The position numbers and the translations under genes are program-made. The notes under the pieces were generated by a model that saw only the letters and a list, made by a program, of their open reading frames with translations, searched no databases and was not told where the DNA came from. This document shows positions 55,460-63,577 of a DNA stretch of 64,000 bases, piece by piece (position 1 is the first letter of the stretch; every line of letters starts with the position of its first letter). The DNA lies in the NCBI RefSeq assembly GCF_014269225.2, contig NZ_CP077097.1:3793001-3857000 (forward strand). Direction: 5' to 3'. Origin of the DNA: Pseudomonas anuradhapurensis. GTDB taxonomy: Bacteria > Pseudomonadota > Gammaproteobacteria > Pseudomonadales > Pseudomonadaceae.

Positions 55460-57148
55460 TCAAGCTATATCACGCAGCTCCCGCCGCAGGATCTTGCCCA
55501 CCGGCGTCATTGGCAAGGCGTCGCGCAACACGATGTGCTTGGGCACCTTGTAGCCGGTGAAGTTGGCCTTGCAGAAGGCCTTGAGCTCTTCCACGCTCAC
55601 CCCGCCCTCGCGCGGCACCACGAACAGCTTCACCGCCTCGCCGGAACGCTCGTCCGGCACGCCGATGGCTGCGCAGTTGGCCACCTTGGGGTGGCCCATG
55701 ACCACGTCCTCGATCTCGTTGGGGTACACGTTGAAACCGGAGACGATGATCATGTCCTTCTTGCGGTCGACGATGCGGGTGAAGCCGTCCGGGTCGATCA
55801 CTGCAATATCGCCGGTCTTGAACCAGCCCTCCGCATCCAGGGCCTGGGCGGTGGCCTCGGGCTGCTGCCAGTAGCCCTTCATCACCTGGGGCCCCTTGAT
55901 GCACAACTCGCCACGCTCGCCCAGCGGCAGCTCGTTGCCGTCATCGTCGATCACCTTGAAGGCGGTGCCCACCACCGGGATGCCCACCGTGCCCAGGCGC
56001 GCCAGTTGGCCATAGGGGTTGGTGCTGGCCACCGGCGAGGTTTCGGTCAGGCCGTAGCCTTCGACGATGCGGCAGCCGGTCAGGCTCTCCCAGCGCTCGG
56101 CAGTGGCCTTGACCAACGCAGTGCCGCCCGAGTTGGTGACTTTCAACGCCGAGAAATCCAGCTGGCTGAAGCCTGGGTGGTTCATCAGCGCAACAAACAG
56201 GGTATTCAGGCCCAGCAGCCCAGTGAACCGCCATTTGCCCAGCTCCTTGATGAAGCCGGGGATATCCCGCGGGTTGGTGATCAGCACGTTGTGGTTGCCG
56301 GTGACCATCATGCACATGCAGTTCGCGGTGAAGGCGTAGATGTGGTACAGCGGCAGTGGCGCGATCATCACCTCCTGGCCTTCCTTGATCAGCTTCTGCC
56401 CATCCGGCCCGTGCTGCGAGAGGCAGGCCAGTACCTGCAGCATGTTGGCCACCAGGTTGCCGTGGGTGAGCATGGCCCCCTTGGCCAGGCCAGTGGTACC
56501 GCCGGTGTATTGCAACACGGCGATGTCGTCCAGGCTCAGCGGCACCGGCTTGGCAGACAGCTCGCGGCCCTGGCGCAACACCTGCTTGAACGGTACCGCC
56601 TGCGGCAGCCGGTAGGCCGGTACCATTTTCTTCAGTTTGTCGACCACGGTGTTGACCAGCCAGCCCTTGGCGGCGGGCAGCATGTCGCCCATCTTGGCCT
56701 CGATCAGGTAGTCGATGCCGGTATCCGGCAGTACCTCCTGGACGTGCTTGCCGAACATGTTCAGGTATACCAGCGCGCGCGCGCCGCTGTCGGTGAACTG
56801 GTGACGCATCTCACGCGCGGTGTACAGCGGGTTGGTGTTGACCACGATCAGGCCCGCCCGCAGGGCGCCGAACACGGCGATGGGGTACTGCAGCACGTTG
56901 GGCATCTGTACCGCGATGCGGTCACCCGGCTTGAGGTCGGTGTGCTGCTGCAGCCAGGCGGCGAAGGCCGCCGAATGGCGCTCCAGAGCCGCGTAGGTCA
57001 GGGTCACGCCCAGGTTGCTGAAGGCCGGGCGATCGGCAAAGCGCTTGCAGGAGCGCTCGAACACCTCGACAACCGAGGTGTAGGCGTTGATGTCGAGGGT
57101 GGATGGCACGCCCGCTGGGCGCTTGTCGTTCCAGAAATCGGCTTGCAT
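55460..57148 (-). CDS. fadD2: Long-chain fatty acid-CoA ligase FadD2
   Basis: Acyl-CoA synthetase of 562 residues, paralogous to the gene downstream. YTGGTTGLAKGAMLTH, GYGLTETSP, GWFKTGDIAV and DRKKDMIIVSGFNVYPNEIED are visible. MQADFWNDKRPAGV matches the FadD2 type, which in P. aeruginosa has a different chain-length preference from FadD1. AGAGGA lies nine bases before ATG 57148. Divergent from the hydrolase/phaJ1 unit. Confidence 0.92.
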   Translation of the reverse strand: MQADFWNDKRPAGVPSTLDINAYTSVVEVFERSCKRFADRPAFSNLGVTLTYAALERHSAAFAAWLQQHTDLKPGDRIAVQMPNVLQYPIAVFGALRAGLIVVNTNPLYTAREMRHQFTDSGARALVYLNMFGKHVQEVLPDTGIDYLIEAKMGDMLPAAKGWLVNTVVDKLKKMVPAYRLPQAVPFKQVLRQGRELSAKPVPLSLDDIAVLQYTGGTTGLAKGAMLTHGNLVANMLQVLACLSQHGPDGQKLIKEGQEVMIAPLPLYHIYAFTANCMCMMVTGNHNVLITNPRDIPGFIKELGKWRFTGLLGLNTLFVALMNHPGFSQLDFSALKVTNSGGTALVKATAERWESLTGCRIVEGYGLTETSPVASTNPYGQLARLGTVGIPVVGTAFKVIDDDGNELPLGERGELCIKGPQVMKGYWQQPEATAQALDAEGWFKTGDIAVIDPDGFTRIVDRKKDMIIVSGFNVYPNEIEDVVMGHPKVANCAAIGVPDERSGEAVKLFVVPREGGVSVEELKAFCKANFTGYKVPKHIVLRDALPMTPVGKILRRELRDIA

Positions 57149-57364
57149 TTATTATTGTTCCTCTGCCTGGACCCGCTGAGTGTCCTGTCCTTTTACCTGC
57201 CCGCCCAAGAGCGAAAAGGCGTTGGCCCGACGTTAACAGGTAAGCCCGAGGTGGCATATACGCCAAGTGCCGCCATTAACATTGTGAATCTTATTTGTGC
57301 CCTTCCTGCAATCCGGCCGGTTGTGCATACACTGTTCGGGTACCCGTGCGCATAAGGACCCGCC

Positions 57365-58309
57365 ATGCCTCACGACGCCTTCTGGCTGCCTGCCAGCGAG
57401 CATTGCAGCCTGTACGTACACCAATGGCTGCCGGCCACGCCGGTCAAGGCCGTGGTGCTGCTGGCCCACGGCATGGCCGAGCATGCCGGGCGCTACCAGC
57501 CGCTGGGCGAGGCCCTCAGCGCGGCGGGCTTTGCCCTGATCGCCGCCGACCAGCGCGGCCACGGGCGCACCGCCGAACTGGGCAGCCTCGGCCTGTTCGC
57601 CCGCCATCATGGCTGGGATGCCGTGGTCAATGATCTCGGGCTGCTGGCCCAGCACATCGGCCAGCAGTACCCATGCACGCCTTTATTCCTGTTCGGCCAC
57701 AGCATGGGCAGCTACATCGCCCAGGCCTACCTGCTGCACCACAGCGGCAGCCTGCATGGGGCGATCCTCAGTGGCTCCAACTACCAGCCGGCGATGCTCT
57801 ACCGCGTGGCTCGGCTGATTGCCCGGCTGGAAGCCTGGCGCCAGGGGCCGTTGGGCAAGAGCGCGCTGCTTGAATGGTTGTCGTTCGGCTCGTTCAACAA
57901 GGCCTTCAAGCCCAACCGCACGGCATTCGACTGGCTCAGCCGCGACCCGGCGCAGGTCGACCTGTACCTCAACGACCCGTTATGCGGCTTTCGCTGCAGC
58001 AACCAGTTGTGGCTCGACCTGCTGCAAGGCTTGGCGCAGATCAGCCAGCCGGGTAACCTCGCGCAGATCGATCCAAACCTGCCGCTGCTGGTGATCGGTG
58101 GTGAATGTGATCCGGTCAGTGCCGGCAAGCGTCTCACCCACCTGGCCGACGCCTTGCGCGCGACCGGCAATCGACATGTACAGCTGCGCGTCTACCCCGA
58201 GGCGCGGCATGAAGTGCTCAACGAACTCAATCGAGACGAGGTCACCGGCGATATTCTCGCCTGGCTCGAACAGGCGCTGGCCCTTGGCCGGCCTGCCCGC
58301 AGCGAATGA
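57365..58309 (+). CDS. Alpha/beta hydrolase (monoacylglycerol lipase-like)
   Basis: Serine hydrolase of 314 residues. HGMAEHAGRY (about 36-45), DQRGHGRT, nucleophile S113 in GHSMGSY, acid in GGECDPVS (about 246) and His in PEARHEVLNE fit the lysophospholipase/monoglyceride lipase clade. Its place beside fadD1/fadD2 and phaJ1 suggests it releases fatty acids for the same pathway; P. aeruginosa has the same arrangement (PA3301). phaJ1 follows after 34 bp. Confidence 0.87.
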   Translation: MPHDAFWLPASEHCSLYVHQWLPATPVKAVVLLAHGMAEHAGRYQPLGEALSAAGFALIAADQRGHGRTAELGSLGLFARHHGWDAVVNDLGLLAQHIGQQYPCTPLFLFGHSMGSYIAQAYLLHHSGSLHGAILSGSNYQPAMLYRVARLIARLEAWRQGPLGKSALLEWLSFGSFNKAFKPNRTAFDWLSRDPAQVDLYLNDPLCGFRCSNQLWLDLLQGLAQISQPGNLAQIDPNLPLLVIGGECDPVSAGKRLTHLADALRATGNRHVQLRVYPEARHEVLNELNRDEVTGDILAWLEQALALGRPARSE

Positions 58310-58343
58310 TAGGCGCCCTCGCCCGCCCCTTAAGGAAGCCCCG

Positions 58344-58814
58344 ATGACCCAGGTCAGCAACACGCCCTACGAAGCCCTCGAAGTCGGTCAGAAGGCCGAA
58401 TACCAGAAGTCCGTTGAAGAACGTGATATCCAGCTGTTCGCCGCGATGTCCGGCGACCACAACCCGGTGCACCTGGATCCCGAGTTCGCCGCCAAGAGCA
58501 TGTTCCGCGAGCGCATTGCCCATGGCATGTTCAGCGGCGCGCTGATCAGCGCTGCAGTGGCCTGCACCCTGCCCGGCCCGGGCACCATCTACCTCGGCCA
58601 GCAAATGAGCTTCCAGAAGCCGGTGAAGATTGGCGACACCCTGACCGTGCGCCTGGAAATCCTCGAGAAGCTGCCCAAGTTCAAGGTGCGCATCGCCACC
58701 AATGTGTACAACCAGAACGATGAGCTGGTGGTCGAAGGTGAAGCCGAGATCCTGGCACCGCGCAAGCAGCAGACCGTCGAGCTGGTATCGCCGCCGAACT
58801 TCGTGGCTAGCTGA
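58344..58814 (+). CDS. phaJ1: (R)-specific enoyl-CoA hydratase PhaJ1
   Basis: MaoC-like hot-dog-fold hydratase of 156 residues. The catalytic pair D38/H43 lies in SGDHNPVHLD, followed by RIAHGMFSGALISA. It makes (R)-3-hydroxyacyl-CoA from beta-oxidation intermediates for polyhydroxyalkanoate synthesis. The start is ATG 58344 with AAGGAAG upstream. Sequence and neighbours fit PhaJ1 rather than PhaJ4; PHA synthase genes are not in the window. Confidence 0.87.
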   Translation: MTQVSNTPYEALEVGQKAEYQKSVEERDIQLFAAMSGDHNPVHLDPEFAAKSMFRERIAHGMFSGALISAAVACTLPGPGTIYLGQQMSFQKPVKIGDTLTVRLEILEKLPKFKVRIATNVYNQNDELVVEGEAEILAPRKQQTVELVSPPNFVAS

Positions 58815-58831
58815 AGTCGGATGTAGCCAGT

Positions 58832-58932
58832 ACGGCCCTGTCGCCGGCCAGCCAGCACCCACAGCACCGCCACAGGCTTGGGCACTGTGGTGATTCTGTT
58901 AGAGCTGGCTGGCCGACGACAGGGCCGGTGTA
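58832..58932. repeat. Large imperfect inverted repeat
   Basis: GGCCCTGTCGCCGGCCAGCC and its near complement (GGCTGGCCGACGACAGGGCC) flank an inner CCACAG..CTGTGG hairpin, between convergent phaJ1 and the sigma factor gene. It differs from both REP types and has no second copy here. It may serve as a bidirectional terminator. Confidence 0.6.
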
Positions 58933-58938
58933 GCAAAA

Positions 58939-60177
58939 TCATTCGATCGCCTGCAGGCGCCGCTCGATATGCCTGCGCTCCGGCTCCTGCCGGGTCAGCG
59001 CCAACGCCTGCCGCCAGGCCGCACGCGCTCGCTCCACCTGCCCCAGCTGAAAATGCAGCTCGGCCCGCGCCGCATGCGCCAGGTGGTAATCCTGCAGTTC
59101 TCCCCGCGCCAGAATCCGTTCGATTTCCCGCAGGCCAACCGCCGGCCCATCCCGCTTCGCCAGCGCCACCGCGCGGTTCAGCGCCACCACGGCTGACGGC
59201 CAGTGCCGCTGCAGGACATCATACAGCCCGACAATCTCGGCCCAGTCGGTGTCCTCGGCCGTGGCCGCTTCGGCATGCACCGCGGCAATCGCCGCCTGCA
59301 CGGTATAGGCACCGAATGCCCGGCTTTGCAGGGCCTGGCGCACCAGTTGGCAGCCTTCGGCAATGCGCTGCCGGTCCCACAGGCTGCGGTCCTGCTGCTC
59401 CAGCACCACCAGGTTGCCTTGGCCATCGGTACGCGCGCGCTGGCGGGACGCCTGTAGCAGCATCAAGGCCAACAGGCCGACCGCCTCCGGGTCAGGCAGC
59501 AACTGCACCAGCAGCCGCGCCAGGCGAATGGCCTCGTCACTCAGCGCCTGCTGCAACAGCGCTTCGCCCGACGACGCCGAATAGCCTTCGTTGAACACCA
59601 GGTAGATCACCCGTAGCACGCTTTCCAGGCGCTCAGGCAACTCGCTCAGCTCCGGTACCTGGTAGGGGATGCCGGCATCGCGGATCTTGGCCTTGGCACG
59701 CACGATGCGCTGGGCGATGGTGGCCGGGCTTTGCAGGAAGGCACGGGCGATCTGTTCGGTGGTCAGGTCACAGACTTCGCGCAGGGTCAGCGGTACCTGG
59801 GCATCGGCAGACAACGCCGGGTGGCAACAGGTAAAGATCAGCCGCAGGCGGTCGTCCGCCAGCAGTTCTTCTTCGCTGGGGTCCTGCGCCTGGCCGTCGA
59901 GGAGCATGCTCAGGTCTGCCTGGGAGCGGTCGAAACGGGCCCGCCGGCGCAGCGCATCGATGGCCTTGAAGCGCCCGGTGGAGACCAGCCACGCCCGTGG
60001 GTTGACGGGTATGCCGTCGCGCTGCCAGCGCTCCACCGCGATGAAGAAGGCATCGTGCATGGCCTCCTCGGCCAGGTCGAAGTCGCCCAACAGGCGGATC
60101 AGCGTCGCCAGGATGCGGCGCGACTCCTGCAAGTAGACCGCCTCGACCTCGGCGCGCACCTGGGCCATGGCCAGCAT
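58939..60177 (-). CDS. ECF42-type RNA polymerase sigma factor with C-terminal extension
   Basis: Sigma-70 family protein of 412 residues. Sigma2 (about 10-80: LIRLLGDFDLAEEAMHDAFFIAVERW) and sigma4 (about 110-165: LTLREVCDLTTEQIARAFLQSPATIAQRIVRAKAKI) are followed by a long C-terminal helical region (about 180-410, DUF6596/TPR-like) including VYLVFNEGYSASSG. This is the ECF42 architecture, which has no anti-sigma factor and neighbours DGPF-domain proteins, exactly as here. Its start shares a base with the upstream stop (TGATG); ATG 60168 is an alternative. Confidence 0.9.
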   Translation of the reverse strand: MLAMAQVRAEVEAVYLQESRRILATLIRLLGDFDLAEEAMHDAFFIAVERWQRDGIPVNPRAWLVSTGRFKAIDALRRRARFDRSQADLSMLLDGQAQDPSEEELLADDRLRLIFTCCHPALSADAQVPLTLREVCDLTTEQIARAFLQSPATIAQRIVRAKAKIRDAGIPYQVPELSELPERLESVLRVIYLVFNEGYSASSGEALLQQALSDEAIRLARLLVQLLPDPEAVGLLALMLLQASRQRARTDGQGNLVVLEQQDRSLWDRQRIAEGCQLVRQALQSRAFGAYTVQAAIAAVHAEAATAEDTDWAEIVGLYDVLQRHWPSAVVALNRAVALAKRDGPAVGLREIERILARGELQDYHLAHAARAELHFQLGQVERARAAWRQALALTRQEPERRHIERRLQAIE

Positions 60178-60662
60178 CAGTCAGGCATCCGCTGGGTCAC
60201 CACCTCCACCAGCCGCTCCAGGCTTTCTCCCCACCCCTGGTGGAAGCCCATCTCCTCATGGGCACGGCAGTCGGTGGCGCTCCAGTGCCAGGCACGGGCG
60301 GTGTAGCGGGTCTTGCCCTGTTCCTCGTCGAAACTGATCACGGCGGTCATGAAGGCCTTGTCCGAAGGCACCCAGCCCGGGCCGAAGGCATCGGTGAATA
60401 CCAACCGGCGCGGCGCGGCAATTTCCAGGAACACGCCCTGGTTCGGGTACTCGCTGCCGTCCGGTGCCCGCATCAGGGTGCGGAACAGGCCCCCGGGCCA
60501 CAACTGCATCTCGCACTCCGGGGTCGTCATGCCGTGCGGGCCCCACCACTGCATCAACCACTCAGGTTCGGTCCAGGCGCGGAACACCTTGGCCGGTGGC
60601 GCGTCGATCAGGCGGCTGATGGACAATTCGTGTTGCGCTTGCGCAGGCAGTGCAAGGGTCAT
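60177..60662 (-). CDS. SRPBCC/AHSA1 domain protein
   Basis: A 161-residue START-like (AHSA1/CalC) protein. ISRLIDAPPAKVFRAWTEPEWLMQWWGPHGMTTP is diagnostic, with RLVFTDAF and the C-terminal helix GWGESLERLVEVV. A ligand-binding or stress role is likely but undefined. It sits between the DGPF and sigma genes, with the stop overlapping the sigma start, indicating coupled expression. Confidence 0.88.
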   Translation of the reverse strand: MTLALPAQAQHELSISRLIDAPPAKVFRAWTEPEWLMQWWGPHGMTTPECEMQLWPGGLFRTLMRAPDGSEYPNQGVFLEIAAPRRLVFTDAFGPGWVPSDKAFMTAVISFDEEQGKTRYTARAWHWSATDCRAHEEMGFHQGWGESLERLVEVVTQRMPD

Positions 60663-60682
60663 GCTCAGGCTCTCCGTCGCTG

Positions 60683-61027
60683 TCAGGGTTGCAGTTCACG
60701 CACTGGCCGCACCTCGACACTGCCAACCCGCGCAGCGGGGATGCCCTTGGCGATGTTCAGCGCCTCGTTCAGGTCGCGGGCTTCCACCAGGTAGAAGCCG
60801 GCCAGTTGCTCCTTGGTCTCGGCGAACGGGCCATCGGTCAGGCTCATCTGGCCGTTGCGCATGCGTACCGTGGTGGCGGTCTGCACCGACTTCAGCGCTT
60901 CGGCCGCCAGCATTCGCCCGGTGCCCTGGATGGATTCGGCGTACGCCATGCATTCGGCGTCTTCCGGGCTGTCGGGCAGGCTGTGCAGCAGCCCCTCGTC
61001 ACAATAGACCAGGCACAGGTATTTCAT
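60683..61027 (-). CDS. YciI-like DGPF-domain protein
   Basis: A 114-residue YCII-related protein with the eponymous motif variant TDGPFAETKEQLAGFYLVEARDLNEAL (about 64-90) after MKYLCLVYCDE. DGPF proteins are the hallmark partners of ECF42 sigma factors; their chemistry is unknown. The frame is open to 61135, but ATG 61027 with a GGAGG upstream is the start. Confidence 0.9.
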   Translation of the reverse strand: MKYLCLVYCDEGLLHSLPDSPEDAECMAYAESIQGTGRMLAAEALKSVQTATTVRMRNGQMSLTDGPFAETKEQLAGFYLVEARDLNEALNIAKGIPAARVGSVEVRPVRELQP

Positions 61028-61070
61028 GGTCGCCTCCAGGCATTGGCAACGTATGTTTGGCGATAACCGC

Positions 61071-61496
61071 TCAGGGTTTGAGATCGAACAGCGCTTTCTG
61101 GGTCTGCATGTCGAATGGCGCCGACCAGTGTTCATGGATGACCTGCCACTGGCCGCCCTGACGACGATAGCCTACGGTGGCACGCATGAAGCCGCACTGG
61201 CTTTCGTTGTCGGCCGGGCCACAGCGGTTCAGCCAATGGGCCAGGGCCAGGTCGCCAGCGGCATGCACGGTGAGTTCGGCGAGTTCGAAGACCATCGGGC
61301 CGGTACACAGGCCCATGCACATTTCCCAGTGCGCCTGGTAATTGGCCTTGCCTTTGAATTGCAGGGCCTGGATGGCATCGAAGGCGACGATGTCGTCGGC
61401 ATAAGGGGCGATGATGTTGGCGATGTCGCGGTCGCGCACGGCCTGCATCCAGCGCGCGATCAGTTGGCGGATCTCGGTTTCGGCTGTAGTGCTCAT
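61071..61496 (-). CDS. SnoaL/NTF2-like protein (YybH type)
   Basis: A 141-residue NTF2-fold protein: IRQLIARWMQAVRDRDIANIIAPYADDIVAFD at the N-terminus and WQVIHEHWSAPFD near the end are typical of SnoaL-like or ketosteroid-isomerase-like proteins. It is the first gene of the four-gene ECF42 unit, so it should be driven by the promoter at 61558-61583. The function is unknown. Confidence 0.87.
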   Translation of the reverse strand: MSTTAETEIRQLIARWMQAVRDRDIANIIAPYADDIVAFDAIQALQFKGKANYQAHWEMCMGLCTGPMVFELAELTVHAAGDLALAHWLNRCGPADNESQCGFMRATVGYRRQGGQWQVIHEHWSAPFDMQTQKALFDLKP

Positions 61497-61557
61497 CGGG
61501 GGTTGCTCCGACAGGTCATGGGTGGTGGCAACGCCGGCAGCGTGCCTTCACCTATGG

Positions 61558-61583
61558 TCGAACCGAGGGCGGGGGAATCGACA
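61558..61583 (-). promoter_or_regulatory. Predicted ECF42 promoter
   Basis: On the minus strand TGTCGA, 17 bases, then CGA: the -35 and -10 elements described for ECF42 promoters. It lies 62 bp before the NTF2-like gene, implying that the sigma factor drives its own operon. Confidence 0.7.
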
Positions 61584-61631
61584 AGGCCTGGAAATATTTC
61601 TGCCAGCGAAGCCGGCAACGGGCCGACCTGC

Positions 61632-62258
61632 TCAAACGAATTCCCGATACCCCGACACGATCACATACACCGCGAAATAACAGAAGATCGCCGCCGACAG
61701 CAGATATGACCAGGTCAGCAGCCGGTCACCCAGCAAGCGCCCGCCATGGCTGGCAATGCCACACAGGCCAACGCACCAAACCAGCCCGGCCGCGAAGAAG
61801 CCACCGAGGAACAACCCGGCCTCCACCAGGCTGCCGCCGCCGGAACGGGAAATCAGCACGCCACCCACCGCGGCAAACCACAAGATGGCGCTGGGCGACG
61901 ACATGGCCAGAAAGATACCGCGCAGGAATTCGCGCCACCCCGACTCCACCACCACCTCGCCCCGCGCCTCCATGTGCCCGCCGCGCCACGCGGCCAGGAG
62001 CATTTTCAGCGCGAACCACACCAGCAACACCGAGCCACCCAACCACAGCGCCCAGCGCACGCTTTCGAACTGCAGCAGCACGGTCATTCCGGCCAATGCG
62101 GCAATGGCATACAGCAGGTCGCCGACGCAGGTACCGAGGCCCAGCCAGAAGCCCTGGAGGAAACCACGCTGCATGGCCAAGGTAATCATGGCGATATTGG
62201 CAATGCCGATATCCAGGCACAGGGAAAGACTGAGGAGAAAACCATTGGAGAAAGGCAT
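61632..62258 (-). CDS. LysE/RhtB-family exporter
   Basis: A 208-residue LysE-type transporter with six TM segments. FLLSLSLCLDIGIANIAMITLAMQRGFLQGFWLGLGTCVGDLLYA is the family N-terminus; MSSPSAILWFAAVGG marks the second half. It exports amino acids or similar solutes; the substrate is unknown. It lies upstream of, but is probably independent of, the ECF42 operon on the same strand. Confidence 0.9.
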   Translation of the reverse strand: MPFSNGFLLSLSLCLDIGIANIAMITLAMQRGFLQGFWLGLGTCVGDLLYAIAALAGMTVLLQFESVRWALWLGGSVLLVWFALKMLLAAWRGGHMEARGEVVVESGWREFLRGIFLAMSSPSAILWFAAVGGVLISRSGGGSLVEAGLFLGGFFAAGLVWCVGLCGIASHGGRLLGDRLLTWSYLLSAAIFCYFAVYVIVSGYREFV

Positions 62259-62333
62259 GCAAGGCTCGGCTGCGGCTCAAGAAAGCGGCCTAGAGCGTGC
62301 CATGAGTGCGCAGCGGATGGGAAGCGCGCAGGT

Positions 62334-62666
62334 TCAGGCCATAGCGGCTTGCTCGAAAACCTCGTCCGCCCACTGGTTCAAGCTTTTGCCGGCAGCACGT
62401 GCAGCGATACTCGCCGCAGCATGCACTTCGGGGCGGATGCGCAGCATGATTTTGCCAGAGGCAGGTTTTTCTGGCGTTATGCCCTGCTCTGCACAATCAG
62501 CCAGGTAATCCTCCAACGCATCGCGGAAAGCCTCATGCAGCTCCGGCACCGACCTCGCGTGAAAACTGATGATGTCACGCATACCAAGCACTCGGCCGAC
62601 GAAGATATCGTCACGCTCGTCATACTCGATACGGGCAGCGTAGCCTTTATAGCGCATGCAACTCAT
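62334..62666 (-). CDS. hicB: HicB-family antitoxin
   Basis: A 110-residue antitoxin. The N-terminal partial RNase H-like domain (YKGYAARIEYDERDDIFVGRVLGMRDIISFHARSVPELHEAFRDALEDYL) is joined to a C-terminal ribbon-helix-helix (GKIMLRIRPEVHAAASIAARAAGKSLNQWADEV). Its ATG overlaps the hicA stop (ATGA), so translation is coupled. An ATG at 62657 is an alternative start. It should neutralise HicA and bind the palindrome at 62925. Confidence 0.9.
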   Translation of the reverse strand: MSCMRYKGYAARIEYDERDDIFVGRVLGMRDIISFHARSVPELHEAFRDALEDYLADCAEQGITPEKPASGKIMLRIRPEVHAAASIAARAAGKSLNQWADEVFEQAAMA

Positions 62667-62917
62667 ATCCTGACTCCTGCCCGCAAGAGAAATTCGCGAG
62701 CCTCTTCAATTTGATACCGCTTGGCTTCTTTACCAGGATGAGGCCGGTGGCATCGCCAGCATTGGCCACCCAGCACAAGCTTGACCCTGGATCCTTGCCG
62801 CTCCAATACCTGGCCACCCAAGTGGAGCGTCAATGCCTCGATTTCGGGAAAAGCCAACGACACCGTAGTCGGCGTGCGGAAAATTGCATCGAGGATCTTG
62901 CGGTATCGAGTGTTCAT
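62663..62917 (-). CDS. hicA: HicA-like mRNA interferase toxin
   Basis: An 84-residue HicA-type protein: YRKILDAIFRTPTTVSLAFPEIEALTLHLGGQVLERQGSRVKLVLGG, then HRPHPGKEAKRYQIEEAREFLLRAGV. The usual GSH motif reads GSR here, a variant seen in a HicA subgroup that keeps histidines in HRPHP. The toxin comes first in the operon. No Shine-Dalgarno is visible before the ATG, which lies 7 bp from the operator palindrome. Confidence 0.85.
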   Translation of the reverse strand: MNTRYRKILDAIFRTPTTVSLAFPEIEALTLHLGGQVLERQGSRVKLVLGGQCWRCHRPHPGKEAKRYQIEEAREFLLRAGVRI

Positions 62918-62924
62918 CGAAAAA

Positions 62925-62945
62925 TGCTATCAAAATAAGATAGCA
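62925..62945. promoter_or_regulatory. HicAB operator palindrome
   Basis: TGCTATC-N7-GATAGCA, perfect 7-bp arms extended by AAA/TTT after one mismatch, immediately upstream of hicA. It is suited to binding by the RHH domain of HicB. Confidence 0.7.
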
Positions 62946-63050
62946 CTTTTTCCTCGATATTCATTCAGGATTTTTCTATCGCTCGAAGAGCATGCGCGGC
63001 TGGCCCCGGGGCAGATCGCCGCAGGGGCCACCCATCAGGCAACGACCTGA

Positions 63051-63308
63051 TCAACCCTGCTGGCAACCCTCACCCATGGCACGGTACTGGATGGTATGCA
63101 CCTGCCCCTGGTGATCCTCGTAGGTCATGGTCGCCGGGACCACTTCGCACACGTTGGGGATGGTCGAAAGGTTGATCACCCGCTTGATATCCAGGTTCAT
63201 GGAGTAGTCGTATTGCTGGGTCAGGGGTTCGCTGTTGACGGGTTTGGCCTCATCGGCAAGGGCGAACGAGGACATACCGACCAATGCAAGAATCAGTAGT
63301 GGTTTCAT
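63051..63308 (-). CDS. DUF2790 family small periplasmic protein
   Basis: An 85-residue exported protein: signal peptide 1-18 (ending ALA), then YDYSMNLDIKRVINLSTIPNVCEVVPATMTYEDHQGQVHTIQYRAMGEGCQ, the DUF2790 core with two cysteines. Several DUF2790 proteins occur per Pseudomonas genome, often induced by metals such as copper; no function is proven. It is divergent from the GNAT gene. Confidence 0.85.
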   Translation of the reverse strand: MKPLLILALVGMSSFALADEAKPVNSEPLTQQYDYSMNLDIKRVINLSTIPNVCEVVPATMTYEDHQGQVHTIQYRAMGEGCQQG

Positions 63309-63577
63309 GTGAGTCTGCCTTTCACGCGTTCAAGCTGATCGATTGACTTCTATTGCCGTGACGGCGCGGAGAAGTTGCCATCTACGCTGAAGATGGCACG
63401 AAGTACCGATCCCGCTTCGTACTGCCAGGGGGGATGAGTGAAAGTCTACTCCCGACCCTGAATAGTTGAACCCCACGGTCGGATATTCAGCCTTGCAGTA
63501 TTTGCAACAATCTGCGACAACGTGGCCGCAAATAGTCAGGCCAGAGCGTTTGGTCACTTTTCAGGGCGGGCCCCACC
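63309..63577. other. Intergenic region between DUF2790 gene and GNAT gene
   Basis: About 270 bp between divergent genes. I see no convincing ORF, repeat or strong palindrome. Confidence 0.4.

Noticed and set aside
53548..57355. Two plus-strand frames of 539 and 649 codons opposite fadD1 and fadD2
   Set aside because: Both show His/Gln/Val-rich shadow composition and mirror each other only because the two sense genes are paralogues.
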